A DNA stretch of 64,000 nucleotides from Streptomyces avidinii (GCF_014650695.1 NZ_BMVL01000013.1:96720-160719), one strand, 5' to 3'; positions 15,414 through 24,540 are shown, counted from the stretch's first letter. Notes: a model not told the origin generated them from the letters alone. Program-made: numbers and translations.

Positions 15414-17870
15414 ATGGCCCGCCGCAGCACGAAGACCCCGCCGCCGGAGGATTTCGAGGAGAAGATCCTCGACATCGACGTCGTCGACGAAATGCAGGGC
15501 TCCTTCCTCGAGTACGCGTACTCGGTGATCTACTCCCGCGCCCTGCCCGACGCCCGGGACGGCATGAAGCCGGTGCACCGGCGGATCGTCTACCAGATGA
15601 ACGAGATGGGCCTGCGCCCCGACCGCGGCTACGTGAAGTGCGCCCGTGTCGTCGGCGAGGTCATGGGCAAGCTCCACCCGCACGGTGACGCGTCGATCTA
15701 CGACGCCCTCGTGCGCATGGCCCAGCCCTTCTCGATGCGGCTGCCGCTGGTCGACGGCCACGGCAACTTCGGTTCGCTCGGCAACGACGACCCGCCGGCC
15801 GCGATGCGTTACACCGAGTGCAAGATGGCCGATGCCACGTCGCTGATGACGGAGTCGATCGACGAGGACACCGTCGACTTCACCGCCAACTACGACGGCC
15901 AGGAGCGGGAGCCGGTCGCGCTGCCCGCCGCGTACCCGAACCTGCTGGTCAACGGCGCGTCCGGGATCGCGGTCGGCATGGCCACCAACATGCCCCCGCA
16001 CAACCTCGGCGAGGTCATCGCGGCCGCCCGCCACCTGATCCGCCACCCGCAGGCGGACCTGGAGGCGCTGATGCGCTTCGTGCCGGGTCCCGACCTGCCG
16101 ACGGGCGGCCGGATCGTCGGCCTCTCGGGCATCAAGGACGCCTACGAGAACGGGCGCGGCACCTTCAAGATCCGCGCGACGGTGGCCGTGGAGGACGTGA
16201 CGCCGCGCCGCAAGGGCCTGGTCGTCACCGAACTGCCCTTCACGGTCGGTCCCGAGAAGGTCATCGCGAAGATCAAGGACCTGGTCGGCTCGAAGAAGCT
16301 CCAGGGCATCGCCGACGTCAAGGACCTGACCGACCGCGCGCACGGCCTGCGCCTGGTCATCGAGATCAAGAACGGCTTCCACCCGGAGGCCGTCCTGGAG
16401 CAGCTCTACAAGCTGACGCCGATGGAGGAGTCCTTCGGCATCAACAACGTGGCGCTGGTCGACGGGCAGCCCCTGACCCTGGGCCTCAAGGAGCTGCTGG
16501 AGGTCTATCTCGACCACCGCTTCGAGGTCGTGCGGCGGCGCAGCGAGTTCCGCCGCACCAAGCGCCGCGACCGGCTGCACCTCGTCGAGGGCCTGCTGGT
16601 GGCCCTCATCGACATCGACGAGGTCATCCGGCTCATCCGGGACAGCGAGAACTCGGCCCAGGCCAAGGCCAGGCTGATCGAGCGGTTCTCGCTGAGCGAG
16701 ATCCAGACCCAGTACATCCTGGACACCCCGCTGCGCCGGCTCACCAAGTTCGACCGCCTGGAGCTGGAGTCCGAGCGCGACCGGCTGACCGGCGAGATCG
16801 ACGAGCTGACCGGGATCCTGGAGTCGGACAGCGAGCTGCGCAAGCTGGTCTCTGCGGAACTGGCGGCGGTCGCGAAGAAGTTCGGCACCGAGCGCCGTAC
16901 GGTGCTGCTGGAGTCCGCCGGTACCGCGGTGGCGGCGGTTCCGCTGGAGGTCGCGGACGACCCGTGCCGGGTGCTGCTGTCCTCGACGGGCCTGCTGGCG
17001 CGTACGGCGAACGGCGACGCGGTGCCGGAGGAGGAGGGCGGAGCCCGCGCCAAGCACGACCTGATCGTCTCGCAGGTCGCGGCGACGGCCCGGGCCGATG
17101 TCGGCGCGGTCACCTCGTACGGGCGGCTGCTGCGGCTGGCGGTGATCGACCTGCCGCAACTGCCGGACACCCACGCCGCGCCGAACCTGGCGGGCGGCGC
17201 CCCGGTCTCGGAGTTCCTCTCCGGGCTGGAGCCGGACGAGAAGGTGATCTGCCTGACATCGCTGGACGAGTCCTCGCAGGGTCTGGCGCTGGGAACCGAG
17301 CAGGGTGTGGTCAAGCGCGTCGTGCCGGACTACCCGGCCAACAAGGACGAGCTGGAGGTCATCACCCTCAAGGAGGGCGACCGGATCGTCGGCGCGGTCG
17401 AGCTGCGCACGGGCGAGGAGGACCTGGTCTTCATCACCGACGACGCCCAGCTGCTGCGCTACCCGGCGAGCCAGGTGCGCCCGCAGGGCCGCCCGGCGGG
17501 CGGTATGGCGGGCATCAAGCTCGCCGACGGCGCCAAGGTGATCCACTTCTCGGCCGTGGACCCGGCGCGGGACGCCGTGGTCTTCACGGTGGCGGGCTCG
17601 CAGGGCACCCTGGACGACTCGGTCACGTCCGGGAAGCTGACCCCCTTCGACCAGTACCCGCGCAAGGGCCGGGCCACCGGCGGCGTGCGCTGCCAGCGGT
17701 TCCTGAAGGGCGAGGACGTCCTGGTGCTGGCCTGGGCGGGCGGCTCTCCCGCCCGCGCGGCGACGGCGAACGGCACTCCGGCCGAACTGCCCGCCGTGGA
17801 CCCGCGCCGGGACGGTTCGGGGGCGGTGCTCCCGGCGACCGTCGCGGCGCTGGCGGGAGCCGCGCTGTAG
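15414..17870 (+). CDS. parC: DNA topoisomerase IV subunit A (ParC)
   Basis: An 818-residue type IIA topoisomerase breakage-reunion subunit. The start is ATG 15414 behind AAGGAG. The N-terminal block has DGMKPVHRRIVYQMNEMGL, GKLHPHGDASIYD and the catalytic tyrosine Tyr133 in AAMRYTE. The C-terminal beta-pinwheel has repeats of the type GxxGxVKR. In Streptomyces ParC pairs with ParE for decatenation; parE lies at 29205-31325 in this window, far away and in the opposite orientation. The gene is separate from gyrA, and assignment to ParC rather than GyrA rests on genomic context and the unlinked partner. Confidence 0.9.
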   Translation: MARRSTKTPPPEDFEEKILDIDVVDEMQGSFLEYAYSVIYSRALPDARDGMKPVHRRIVYQMNEMGLRPDRGYVKCARVVGEVMGKLHPHGDASIYDALVRMAQPFSMRLPLVDGHGNFGSLGNDDPPAAMRYTECKMADATSLMTESIDEDTVDFTANYDGQEREPVALPAAYPNLLVNGASGIAVGMATNMPPHNLGEVIAAARHLIRHPQADLEALMRFVPGPDLPTGGRIVGLSGIKDAYENGRGTFKIRATVAVEDVTPRRKGLVVTELPFTVGPEKVIAKIKDLVGSKKLQGIADVKDLTDRAHGLRLVIEIKNGFHPEAVLEQLYKLTPMEESFGINNVALVDGQPLTLGLKELLEVYLDHRFEVVRRRSEFRRTKRRDRLHLVEGLLVALIDIDEVIRLIRDSENSAQAKARLIERFSLSEIQTQYILDTPLRRLTKFDRLELESERDRLTGEIDELTGILESDSELRKLVSAELAAVAKKFGTERRTVLLESAGTAVAAVPLEVADDPCRVLLSSTGLLARTANGDAVPEEEGGARAKHDLIVSQVAATARADVGAVTSYGRLLRLAVIDLPQLPDTHAAPNLAGGAPVSEFLSGLEPDEKVICLTSLDESSQGLALGTEQGVVKRVVPDYPANKDELEVITLKEGDRIVGAVELRTGEEDLVFITDDAQLLRYPASQVRPQGRPAGGMAGIKLADGAKVIHFSAVDPARDAVVFTVAGSQGTLDDSVTSGKLTPFDQYPRKGRATGGVRCQRFLKGEDVLVLAWAGGSPARAATANGTPAELPAVDPRRDGSGAVLPATVAALAGAAL

Positions 17871-17881
17871 GGACGTACGAG

Positions 17882-17925
17882 GGCATTCGGGTGGTGCGAC
17901 CGGGGGGACGTACCACCCGAATGCC
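17882..17925 (+). terminator. Hairpin terminator after parC
   Basis: A perfect 14-bp stem (GGCATTCGGGTGGT at 17882-17895 with ACCACCCGAATGCC at 17912-17925) and a 16-base loop, 11 bases past the parC stop. A short T-run (GTGTTTTCC) follows. It sits only 45 bases before the next start, so an attenuator role for the downstream gene is possible. Confidence 0.8.
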
Positions 17926-17970
17926 GACTAGTGTTTTCCCCGTGGACGCGGTGGGGGGAGAACACAACTG

Positions 17971-20049
17971 ATGAGCCGTCGAGCGGGCAGCGGACTGATC
18001 GGGAACTGGGCGGAGGCCCAACGCCGTCAGCAGCAGACGCAGCTGATCCAGCAGCGGGAGGCGGAGCGTCGGCAGCGGGCCTACGAACGGGACGCGAACC
18101 GGAGCCACCGGCAGTACCGCGAGGCCGAGGCCCTGAGGCGCACCGCACAGCTCGACGCCGAGGTCACCGCCCTCAAGGGCCTGCTCGTCGCGGGCTGCCG
18201 GGCACCGGCGTTCCGGATATCCGACCTGGCCCGGCCCGACCGCCTGGAACCCTTCAACCCCGGGGCCCTGGCGCAGCCGGTGCCGATGCCCCGCATCGAG
18301 GACTTCCAGCGGCAGAGCAGCGGCTGGACCCTCGGCTCGAACCACAGGGCGCAGGCGGAGCGAGAGGCCCACGCCCGGTACACGCAGGCCTGGCAGGCCG
18401 CGAACGCCGCGGAGGCGCAGCGGCAGCAGCAACTGGCCGCGTACCGGCAGCAGTACGACCGGTGGGCGGCGGAGCAGCTCGCCGGGGTGCGGGCGCACAA
18501 CGGCGGGCTCACCGAACTGGCCGACGCGCTGCGCGCGGGCGATGCCGAGGCCGCGGTGGAGTACTTCTCGGCAGCTCTGTACGCCTCGACGGCCTGGCCC
18601 GAGGCACTGCCCCGGCAAGTGGCTGCCGCCTACGACCCCGCGGCGCGCCAGCTGGTGCTGGACTGGGAGCTGCCCGGGTACGCGGTCGTGCCGGAGGCCC
18701 GGGCCGTGCAGTACCTGCCCAGCACGGACCAGGACAAGGTGAAGCCGCGCCCGGTCACGGAACGGCGGGCCCTGTACCGGGACCTGCTGGCCCAGTGCGT
18801 GCTGCTGGTGGTGCGCGAGCTGTACGCGGCGGACGAGTTCGGCGTACTGGACTCGGTCGTGGTCAACGGCTTCGTGGACTGCCACGATCCGGTGACGGGG
18901 CAGGAGGCGCGGTTCGTGCTCTCCACGGTGCCGGCGGAGCGCAGCGCCTTCGCCGGGCTGCGGCTGGAGCAGGTCAGCGCGGTGGACTGTCTGGTCTCGG
19001 GGCTGGGCGGGCAGTTGTCGGCGCGGCCCGACCAGCTGACTGCGGTGCGCCCCGGGCGACGGCCCGACGAGGTCGGCGGGGGTGTCGTCAGCCACGGCGG
19101 TCACGGGGGCGGCACGGACGACGACGAGCCGGATCTCTTCGTGATGGACCCGATCGCCTTCGAGAACCTGGTCGCCGAGCTGTTCCGGGCGATGGGCATG
19201 GAGGCGGTGACGACGCAACGGTCGGGCGACGGCGGGGTCGACGTGGAGGCGGTGGACCCGGCGCCGATCCGGGGCGGGCGGATCGTGGTGCAGGTCAAGC
19301 GCTACCGGAACACGGTGCCGCCGACGGCCGTGCGTGATCTGTACGGCACGGTCCAGGACAAGGGGGCGAACAAGGGGGTGCTGGTCACCACCGCGTCCTT
19401 CGGGCCGGGGTCGTACACCTTTGCCAACGGCAAGCCGCTGGAGTTGGTTCCCGGAGCGGACCTGGTCGAGCTGCTCCACCAGTACGGGCTCCGCGGCCGC
19501 CTCGGCGGCGGCAGTGCCGCGGCGCCCGCGCGGCGGGCGCCGGAGCCCGAACCGGCTCCCCCGGCGGACCACAACGTGCTCGGCATGTCCTGGTCGGGTT
19601 CGGTCGCCCTGGACGTGTGCGCCCTGGTCTGCACGGGCAACCGGGTGCTGAGCGAGGACCACTTCGTCTTCTTCAACAACCCGCGCACCCCGGACGGTTC
19701 GGTCCGCTCCCGTGAGCACGCGAGGCCCGACAAGGCGGCGCTGGAGGTCTCCTTCGACGCACTGCCGTCGCAGGCCGACCGCCTGGTCCTGGTGGCCGCG
19801 ATCGACCCGGAGGTCGATCCCCGCGCCGACCTCGCCGGATTCGCCGACGCCCACATCCGCCTGCTGTCGGCCGGCGGTGAGGAACTGGGACGGCTCGACG
19901 TCTCCGACGGGCGCGCCGGCGAGACGGCCCTGGTCCTCGGCTCGTTCCGGCGCCGCTCCAACGGCGACTGGGACTTCGTGATCGGCGGCAAGGGCTACCG
20001 CGGCGGTCTGGAGGCCCTGCTGGGCGAGTACGGGGTCGAGGTCGCCTGA
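17971..20049 (+). CDS. Mrr-type restriction endonuclease domain fused to a C-terminal TerD domain
   Basis: A 692-residue protein. The first 200 or so residues are Gln/Arg/Ala-rich and helical, likely coiled coil. A middle region (about 200-370) of unknown type precedes a Gly/His-rich linker. Residues about 392-505 are an Mrr-like PD-(D/E)xK nuclease: DPIAFENLVAELFRAMGM, catalytic D424 in GDGGVDVEA, then Q441-V-K443 and the downstream GVLVTTASFGP. After a Pro/Ala linker, residues about 536-692 form a TerD domain (ALVCTGNRVLSEDHFVFFNN, FADAHIRLLSAGG, RSNGDWDFVIGGKGY). TerD proteins bind calcium and belong to tellurite/phage-inhibition stress systems. A nuclease wired to TerD suggests a stress- or phage-triggered effector (inference). 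SD GGGGGGAG lies ten bases before ATG 17971. Confidence 0.85.
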   Translation: MSRRAGSGLIGNWAEAQRRQQQTQLIQQREAERRQRAYERDANRSHRQYREAEALRRTAQLDAEVTALKGLLVAGCRAPAFRISDLARPDRLEPFNPGALAQPVPMPRIEDFQRQSSGWTLGSNHRAQAEREAHARYTQAWQAANAAEAQRQQQLAAYRQQYDRWAAEQLAGVRAHNGGLTELADALRAGDAEAAVEYFSAALYASTAWPEALPRQVAAAYDPAARQLVLDWELPGYAVVPEARAVQYLPSTDQDKVKPRPVTERRALYRDLLAQCVLLVVRELYAADEFGVLDSVVVNGFVDCHDPVTGQEARFVLSTVPAERSAFAGLRLEQVSAVDCLVSGLGGQLSARPDQLTAVRPGRRPDEVGGGVVSHGGHGGGTDDDEPDLFVMDPIAFENLVAELFRAMGMEAVTTQRSGDGGVDVEAVDPAPIRGGRIVVQVKRYRNTVPPTAVRDLYGTVQDKGANKGVLVTTASFGPGSYTFANGKPLELVPGADLVELLHQYGLRGRLGGGSAAAPARRAPEPEPAPPADHNVLGMSWSGSVALDVCALVCTGNRVLSEDHFVFFNNPRTPDGSVRSREHARPDKAALEVSFDALPSQADRLVLVAAIDPEVDPRADLAGFADAHIRLLSAGGEELGRLDVSDGRAGETALVLGSFRRRSNGDWDFVIGGKGYRGGLEALLGEYGVEVA

Positions 20050-20145
20050 GCCTGAGCCCCCGGAGCCTGAGCCCCGTCCGGGCGTTCGTCGCCGGGTTCG
20101 GTGCGGAGTAGGGGTGCCGGCTCCCTCGGTCCTCCTCAGTCCACC

Positions 20146-21279
20146 TCAGTCCTCGTCCGAGCCGGTCCCGGTCTCGGACTCGGACTCGGATTCCGTCCCG
20201 GGCTCCGCGGGCCGGGCGACGTACCGCAGTACGCCCCACATGCTCTCGGGGCGGGCCTCGTGCGGGGCCGGTTCCCGGCAGGCCTCCAGGTCGCGCAGCA
20301 GACCCGGACCGTCGGTGCCCGCACCGATCAGGACGAGCTGGGTCAGGCGTGCCTCGCCCCGCCCCCAGGGACCTGGGGCGAAGCGGAGGAAACGGCCGAC
20401 CGCGTGGACCTCGTAGCGTTCCTCGTGCCCGGGTACGCCGAAGTAGACGAAACCCTTGATCCGGTAGAGCCCGGCCGGGCGCCGGTCGAGGAAGTCGATG
20501 AACCGGCGCGGGGACAGGGCCTGCTCGGAGGTGAACTCCGTGCTCTCGTACGCGGCATGCGCATGGCCGCAGCCGTCGTGACCGGGGCCGGGGCCGGGGC
20601 CAGGGCCCTGACCGTGGTCGTCCGCCTCCGCGAGGAGGTCCTCGAAGGAGAGCTGGCCGCGGGTCTCGGTCCAGGGCCGCCGGTCGAAGAGGAGTTCCGG
20701 GTCGATCCGGCCGTGGTCGGCTCCCACGACCGGGGTGCCCGGGGCGCAGAGCGCGGCGAGCTCCTTCTCGATCCGGGCCCGCTCGGCCGCGTCCACCCGG
20801 TCGGTCTTGTTGAGCACCACCAGGTCGGCGACGGCGAGGTGGCGGTCGGTCTCCGGGTGCCTGGCCCGGGTCGCGTCGAATTCGGCGGCGTCCACGACCT
20901 CCACCATGCCGCCGTACCGGATGGCCGGGTTCTCGCTGGCCATGAGCATCCGGATCATCTCCTGTGGCTCGGCCAGTCCGCTCGCCTCGATGACGATCAC
21001 GTCGATCCGGTGGACGGGTGCGGAGAGCTTCTCCAGGTAGGCGTCGAGTTCGCTGCCGTCGACGGCGCAGCACAGGCAGCCGCCGCCCAGGGAGACCATC
21101 GAGTCCCCGACCTGGCCGGCCACCGACATCGCGTCGACCTCGATCGAGCCGAAGTCGTTGACGACGACCCCGATCCGGGTGCCTCCGCGGCCGGCGAGGA
21201 GGTGGTTCAGCACGGTGGTCTTGCCGGATCCGAGGAAACCGGCGAGGACGACGACGGGGATGGGCTGCCTGCTGTTCAC
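20146..21279 (-). CDS. CobW/COG0523 family GTPase, putative metal chaperone
   Basis: A 377-residue P-loop GTPase. Walker A reads GFLGSGKTTVLNH, the metal-binding CxCC motif is in GGGCLCCAVDG, and SGLAEP and the guanine-specificity NKTD follow. A histidine-rich stretch (HDGCGHAHA) sits near residue 235 and a CobW C-terminal domain after it; the tail is Ser/Glu repeats. COG0523 proteins deliver zinc, nickel or cobalt to client enzymes, commonly under zinc limitation. No Zur box was recognised. It lies 24 bases downstream of the citrate synthase gene on the same strand, so they may share a transcript. Confidence 0.88.
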   Translation of the reverse strand: MNSRQPIPVVVLAGFLGSGKTTVLNHLLAGRGGTRIGVVVNDFGSIEVDAMSVAGQVGDSMVSLGGGCLCCAVDGSELDAYLEKLSAPVHRIDVIVIEASGLAEPQEMIRMLMASENPAIRYGGMVEVVDAAEFDATRARHPETDRHLAVADLVVLNKTDRVDAAERARIEKELAALCAPGTPVVGADHGRIDPELLFDRRPWTETRGQLSFEDLLAEADDHGQGPGPGPGPGHDGCGHAHAAYESTEFTSEQALSPRRFIDFLDRRPAGLYRIKGFVYFGVPGHEERYEVHAVGRFLRFAPGPWGRGEARLTQLVLIGAGTDGPGLLRDLEACREPAPHEARPESMWGVLRYVARPAEPGTESESESETGTGSDED

Positions 21280-21303
21280 CCGGTCGATCGTAGCCAGGAT
21301 CCC

Positions 21304-22455
21304 TCAGGGCAGGAGCGGCACCGGCTGGGGCGGGGTGGGGCCGGTGTACCGGGCGGCCGGACGGATGATCTTCGAGTCGGCGGCCTGTTCGAGGATGTTG
21401 GCGCTCCAGCCGACCACCCGTGCCGCGCAGAAGGTGGGCGTGAACATCTCGCGCGGGAGCCCGCACAGTTCCATGACCACGCCCGCGTAGAACTCCACGT
21501 TGGTGTGCAGTTCCCGGCCCGGCTTCAGTTCGGCGAGGATCTCCTCCACCTGGCGCTCGACCTCGACGGCGAAGTCCACGAGGGGACCGCCGAACCGGAG
21601 GGCGATCTCGCGCAGCATGCGCGATCGGGGGTCCTCGGTGCGGTAGACGGGGTGGCCGAAGCCCATGATCCGGTCGCCCGCCAGGACCCGCTCGCGGATC
21701 CACGGCCCGATCCGGTCCACGGTGCCGATGGCGTCGAGGGTGTCCAGGGCCCGGCTGGGGGCGCCCCCGTGCAGGGGTCCGGAGAGCGCCCCGATCGCCC
21801 CGGTCAGGCAGGCCGCGACATCGGCGCCGGTGGAGGCGATCACACGGGCGGTGAAGGTGGAGGCGTTGAAGCCGTGGTCGACGGTGGACATCAGGTACTG
21901 CTCGACCGCGCGGGCCCGGGCCTGGTCGGGTTCCCGGCCGGTCAGCATGTAGAGGTAGTTGGCGGCGTACGGGAGGTCGTCGCGCGGCTCCACCGGCTCC
22001 AGGCCCTGCCCCAGCCGGTGCAGGGCGGTCAGCAGGGTCGGTACGGCGGCGCAGGCGGCCAGTGCGTCGGCGGCCCGGCGGTCGGGGTCGAGGTCGTAGA
22101 CCGGGCGGAAGCCGGCGGAGGCACCGAGCAGCGAGAGCGCGGTGCGCAGCCCGGCGAGGGGGCCGGAGAGCCGGGTGGCCCGGGCGAGGTCCGGCAGCGC
22201 GTCCCGTACCTCCTCGGGCAGTCGGCGCAGGGGTGCGATCTCGGCCGTGAAGGCGGCGCGCTCGGCGGCGTCCACCGGGAGCGTGCCGCGGAACATCAGG
22301 TGCCATACGTCCTCGAAGCCGCGTACCGCGGCGAGCTCCACGGCCGAGTACTGGCGGTAGTGGTAGAAGCCCTCCCGGCCCCGGACGTCGCCCAGCCCGG
22401 TTTCGGTGACCACGACTCCCGCGAGACCGCGGGGTACTTCCAGAGTGGTGTCCAT
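21304..22455 (-). CDS. Citrate synthase
   Basis: A 383-residue citrate synthase-fold enzyme that condenses oxaloacetate with acetyl-CoA. Catalytic-region landmarks are present: STVDHGFNASTFTARV, GALSGPLHGGAPSRAL, MGFGHPVYRTEDPRS and the NVEFYAGVV region containing the C-terminal acidic residue. ATG 22455 is chosen; ATG 22470 is also in frame, and neither has a strong ribosome binding site. The divergent neighbour is a helix-turn-helix/citrate-synthase fusion, and palindromes lie between them, so regulation by that fusion protein is likely. A 2-methylcitrate synthase activity cannot be excluded. Confidence 0.88.
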   Translation of the reverse strand: MDTTLEVPRGLAGVVVTETGLGDVRGREGFYHYRQYSAVELAAVRGFEDVWHLMFRGTLPVDAAERAAFTAEIAPLRRLPEEVRDALPDLARATRLSGPLAGLRTALSLLGASAGFRPVYDLDPDRRAADALAACAAVPTLLTALHRLGQGLEPVEPRDDLPYAANYLYMLTGREPDQARARAVEQYLMSTVDHGFNASTFTARVIASTGADVAACLTGAIGALSGPLHGGAPSRALDTLDAIGTVDRIGPWIRERVLAGDRIMGFGHPVYRTEDPRSRMLREIALRFGGPLVDFAVEVERQVEEILAELKPGRELHTNVEFYAGVVMELCGLPREMFTPTFCAARVVGWSANILEQAADSKIIRPAARYTGPTPPQPVPLLP

Positions 22456-22474
22456 GGATTGACCATCCATGATG

Positions 22475-22507
22475 GATTCAATCTCTGTCAATATTGATTG
22501 AATCAAT
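22475..22507. promoter_or_regulatory. Palindromic operator cluster between divergent citrate synthase genes
   Basis: ATTGATT-G-AATCAAT (22493-22507) is a perfect 7-1-7 palindrome. GATTCAAT (22475-22482) also pairs with ATTGAATC (22497-22504). The AT-rich block contrasts with the flanking GC-rich DNA. It overlaps or abuts the leader of the minus-strand citrate synthase and lies 27 bases before the plus-strand start. Confidence 0.7.
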
Positions 22508-22533
22508 ACATCGTCCATCTGTAGGGTGTGGTC

Positions 22534-23787
22534 ATGAGCGACCAGACGGACGGCGGGCGCAGGCTCAGCACACAGGAGGCGGCGCGCGCACTCGGGGTGA
22601 AACCGGCGACGGTGTACGCGTACGTGAGCCGCGGCCAGCTCACCAGCCGCCGCGATCCGACCGGGCGGGGCAGCAGCTTCGACGCCGCCGAGGTGGAGGC
22701 GCTGGCCCGGCGGAGCCGGCGCGAGGCGGCCGCCCCCACCGGGGAACTCGCCGTCCGGACCGCGCTCACCCTCATCGAGCCCGACCGGTACTACTTCCGC
22801 GGCGTGGACGCCGTCGAGCTGGCCTCCCACTACCGCTACGAGGAGGTCGCCGAGTGGCTCTGGACGGGCGCCGTCGCACCCGGAGCCCGGTTCACCGCTC
22901 CCCCGCAGGCTCTCGCGGCCGCCCGGCGGGCGGTGGCCGCGCTGCCGGCGCACGGCGGCCCCATCGACCGGTTGCGGGTGGCTGTCGCCGCCGCGGCCGT
23001 GGCCGATCCGCTGCGCTTCGACCTGTCCGAGGAGGCGGTACTCGGCTCCGCGCGCGCCCTGGTGCCCACGCTGGTCGGCGCGTTGCCCGAGGCGGGCCCG
23101 GACCGCTGGGCCGGGGACGGCCGGATCGCCCGGCAGCTGTGGTCGCGGCTGACGGCGCGGGAGCCCGATCCCGACGCACTGGCCGTGCTGGACCTGTCGC
23201 TCGCGCTGCTGGTCGACCACGATCTGGCGGCCTCGACCCTGGCCGTACGGGTCGCCGCGTCGGCGCGGGCCCATCCGTACGCGGCGGTGTCCGCCGGGCT
23301 CGGCGCCCTGGAGGGCCCGCTGCACGGCGCGGCCGGGCGGCTCGCGCACCGGATGCTGGTGGAGGTACTGGAACAGGGCGGGGCCGCGCCGGTGGTGGCG
23401 GAGTACCTGCGGGCGGGGCGCCGGGTCCCGGGGCTGGGCCACCGGCTGTACCGGGGCGAGGACCCGCGTGCGCGAGCGCTGTTCGCCCGGCTGGAGGCGC
23501 TGGAGCAGGCCGGTCCGGCGCTGGGTGCGGCGCGCGAGGTGGCCGCGGTGATGGCCCGGCAGGGCGGGCTGCACGCCAATGTCGACCTGGCGCTGGCGGT
23601 GCTGACGGTGTCGTGCGGAATGCCGGCCGAAGCCGGGGAGACGATCTTCGCGGTCGCCCGTACGGCCGGCTGGATCGCACACGCCCTGGAGGAGTACCAG
23701 GAGCGGCCGCTGCGGATGCGGCCGAGCGGGCAGTACTGCGGACCCCGGCCCCCGCAGCCGATGCCCGAGCGGGCGCAGGAGGCCTGA
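22534..23787 (+). CDS. Helix-turn-helix domain fused to citrate synthase-like domain
   Basis: A 417-residue fusion. The first 65 residues form a MerR/excisionase-like helix-turn-helix (STQEAARALGVKPATVYAYVSRGQL, then GRGSSFDAAEVEALARR). The remainder is a citrate synthase fold with GALEGPLHGAAGRL, PGLGHRLYRGEDPRARAL and GGLHANVDLALAVL. Some catalytic-region positions differ from the paired enzyme, and the ring of histidines is only partly kept, so it may sense acyl-CoA or a keto acid rather than catalyse. ATG 22534 follows TAGGG by seven bases; GTG 22528 is less likely. Its divergent position over palindromes suggests it controls the neighbouring citrate synthase (inference). Confidence 0.82.
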   Translation: MSDQTDGGRRLSTQEAARALGVKPATVYAYVSRGQLTSRRDPTGRGSSFDAAEVEALARRSRREAAAPTGELAVRTALTLIEPDRYYFRGVDAVELASHYRYEEVAEWLWTGAVAPGARFTAPPQALAAARRAVAALPAHGGPIDRLRVAVAAAAVADPLRFDLSEEAVLGSARALVPTLVGALPEAGPDRWAGDGRIARQLWSRLTAREPDPDALAVLDLSLALLVDHDLAASTLAVRVAASARAHPYAAVSAGLGALEGPLHGAAGRLAHRMLVEVLEQGGAAPVVAEYLRAGRRVPGLGHRLYRGEDPRARALFARLEALEQAGPALGAAREVAAVMARQGGLHANVDLALAVLTVSCGMPAEAGETIFAVARTAGWIAHALEEYQERPLRMRPSGQYCGPRPPQPMPERAQEA

Positions 23788-23799
23788 GGCGGCCCAAGG

Positions 23800-24540
23800 C
23801 GCGTCCTGCCGATCGGGCCGGGGGCGGCGGGCCGCCTCGTCGGGCCACCTCGTCGGGCCGTCCCACTGCTCGGCAATGGCCATGGCGCGCGCGAAGTGGC
23901 CGACGGCCTCCTCCTCCGGCCCCAGCAGCAGGGCCGGTTCACCGAGGGTGCCGGCGACGGGCCGGACCGCGACGGTGAACCAGGAGGAGGGCGGCGGTGC
24001 GTCGCGGTAGGGCAGCAGGGCCGCGTACAGCTCGTCGGCGCCCGCCCGCTCCCCCGGCGTCACCGGGGTCATCGCGCCCGAAACGTGGCGGAGACCTTGA
24101 AGAAGCAGTCCGTCCGCAGCGGTCCGCCCCCTCGAGGAACTCGCGGGCCTCCCGCTCCTGCCCCGCGGCGGCCGGCGCGACCGCGAGCAGGTCCCCGGCC
24201 GCCGGGCCGTGGGCCGCGTACACCTCGCGGAGCCAGGGCACCAGCTCCGCGAGCCGCTCCTGGCCCGCCCGCAGGGCCGTCGTCGCGACCACGAGCATCC
24301 CCTCGGCGTGCGGCGACCCGTGCCGGGCCCTCCCGACGGCCGCCTGCCGGCAGAGGCGTTCCGCCTCCTCCGGGCGAGGGTCGCCGCCGCGGTCTCGGCG
24401 ACGGCGGCCGGCCCGGGCATCCGGTAGTCCTGCGCGAGCCGCGTCCACCGCGCCACGAGCCGGTGGGCGCCGGCCACGTCCCCCCCGGCCGCCACCTTGA
24501 CGTCCGGCTTCACCCGCAGTGAGCCCTGGAACACGGTCCG
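23800..24540 (-). pseudogene. Remnant of a TPR-containing regulator/ATPase C-terminal region, frameshifted
   Basis: No single frame is credible here, but minus-strand homology-like text continues across frames. Text starting near 24520 (AHRLVARWTRLAQDYRMPG) passes to another frame near 24380 (PEEAERLCRQAAVGRARHGS, then AELVPWLREVYAAHGPAAGDL). It returns to the first frame near 24120 and ends with EEEAVGHFARAMAIAEQW near 23875. These segments resemble the tetratricopeptide tail of large Streptomyces LuxR/BTAD-type regulators. Two compensating frameshifts and the lack of an N-terminal ATPase or a DNA-binding end point to a decayed fragment. Sequencing errors are possible but would not supply the missing domains. 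Confidence 0.6.

Noticed and set aside
20580..20612. GC-rich short tandem repeat in the CobW-family gene
   Set aside because: It encodes a Gly-Pro linker in frame and is ordinary low complexity, not a separate element.
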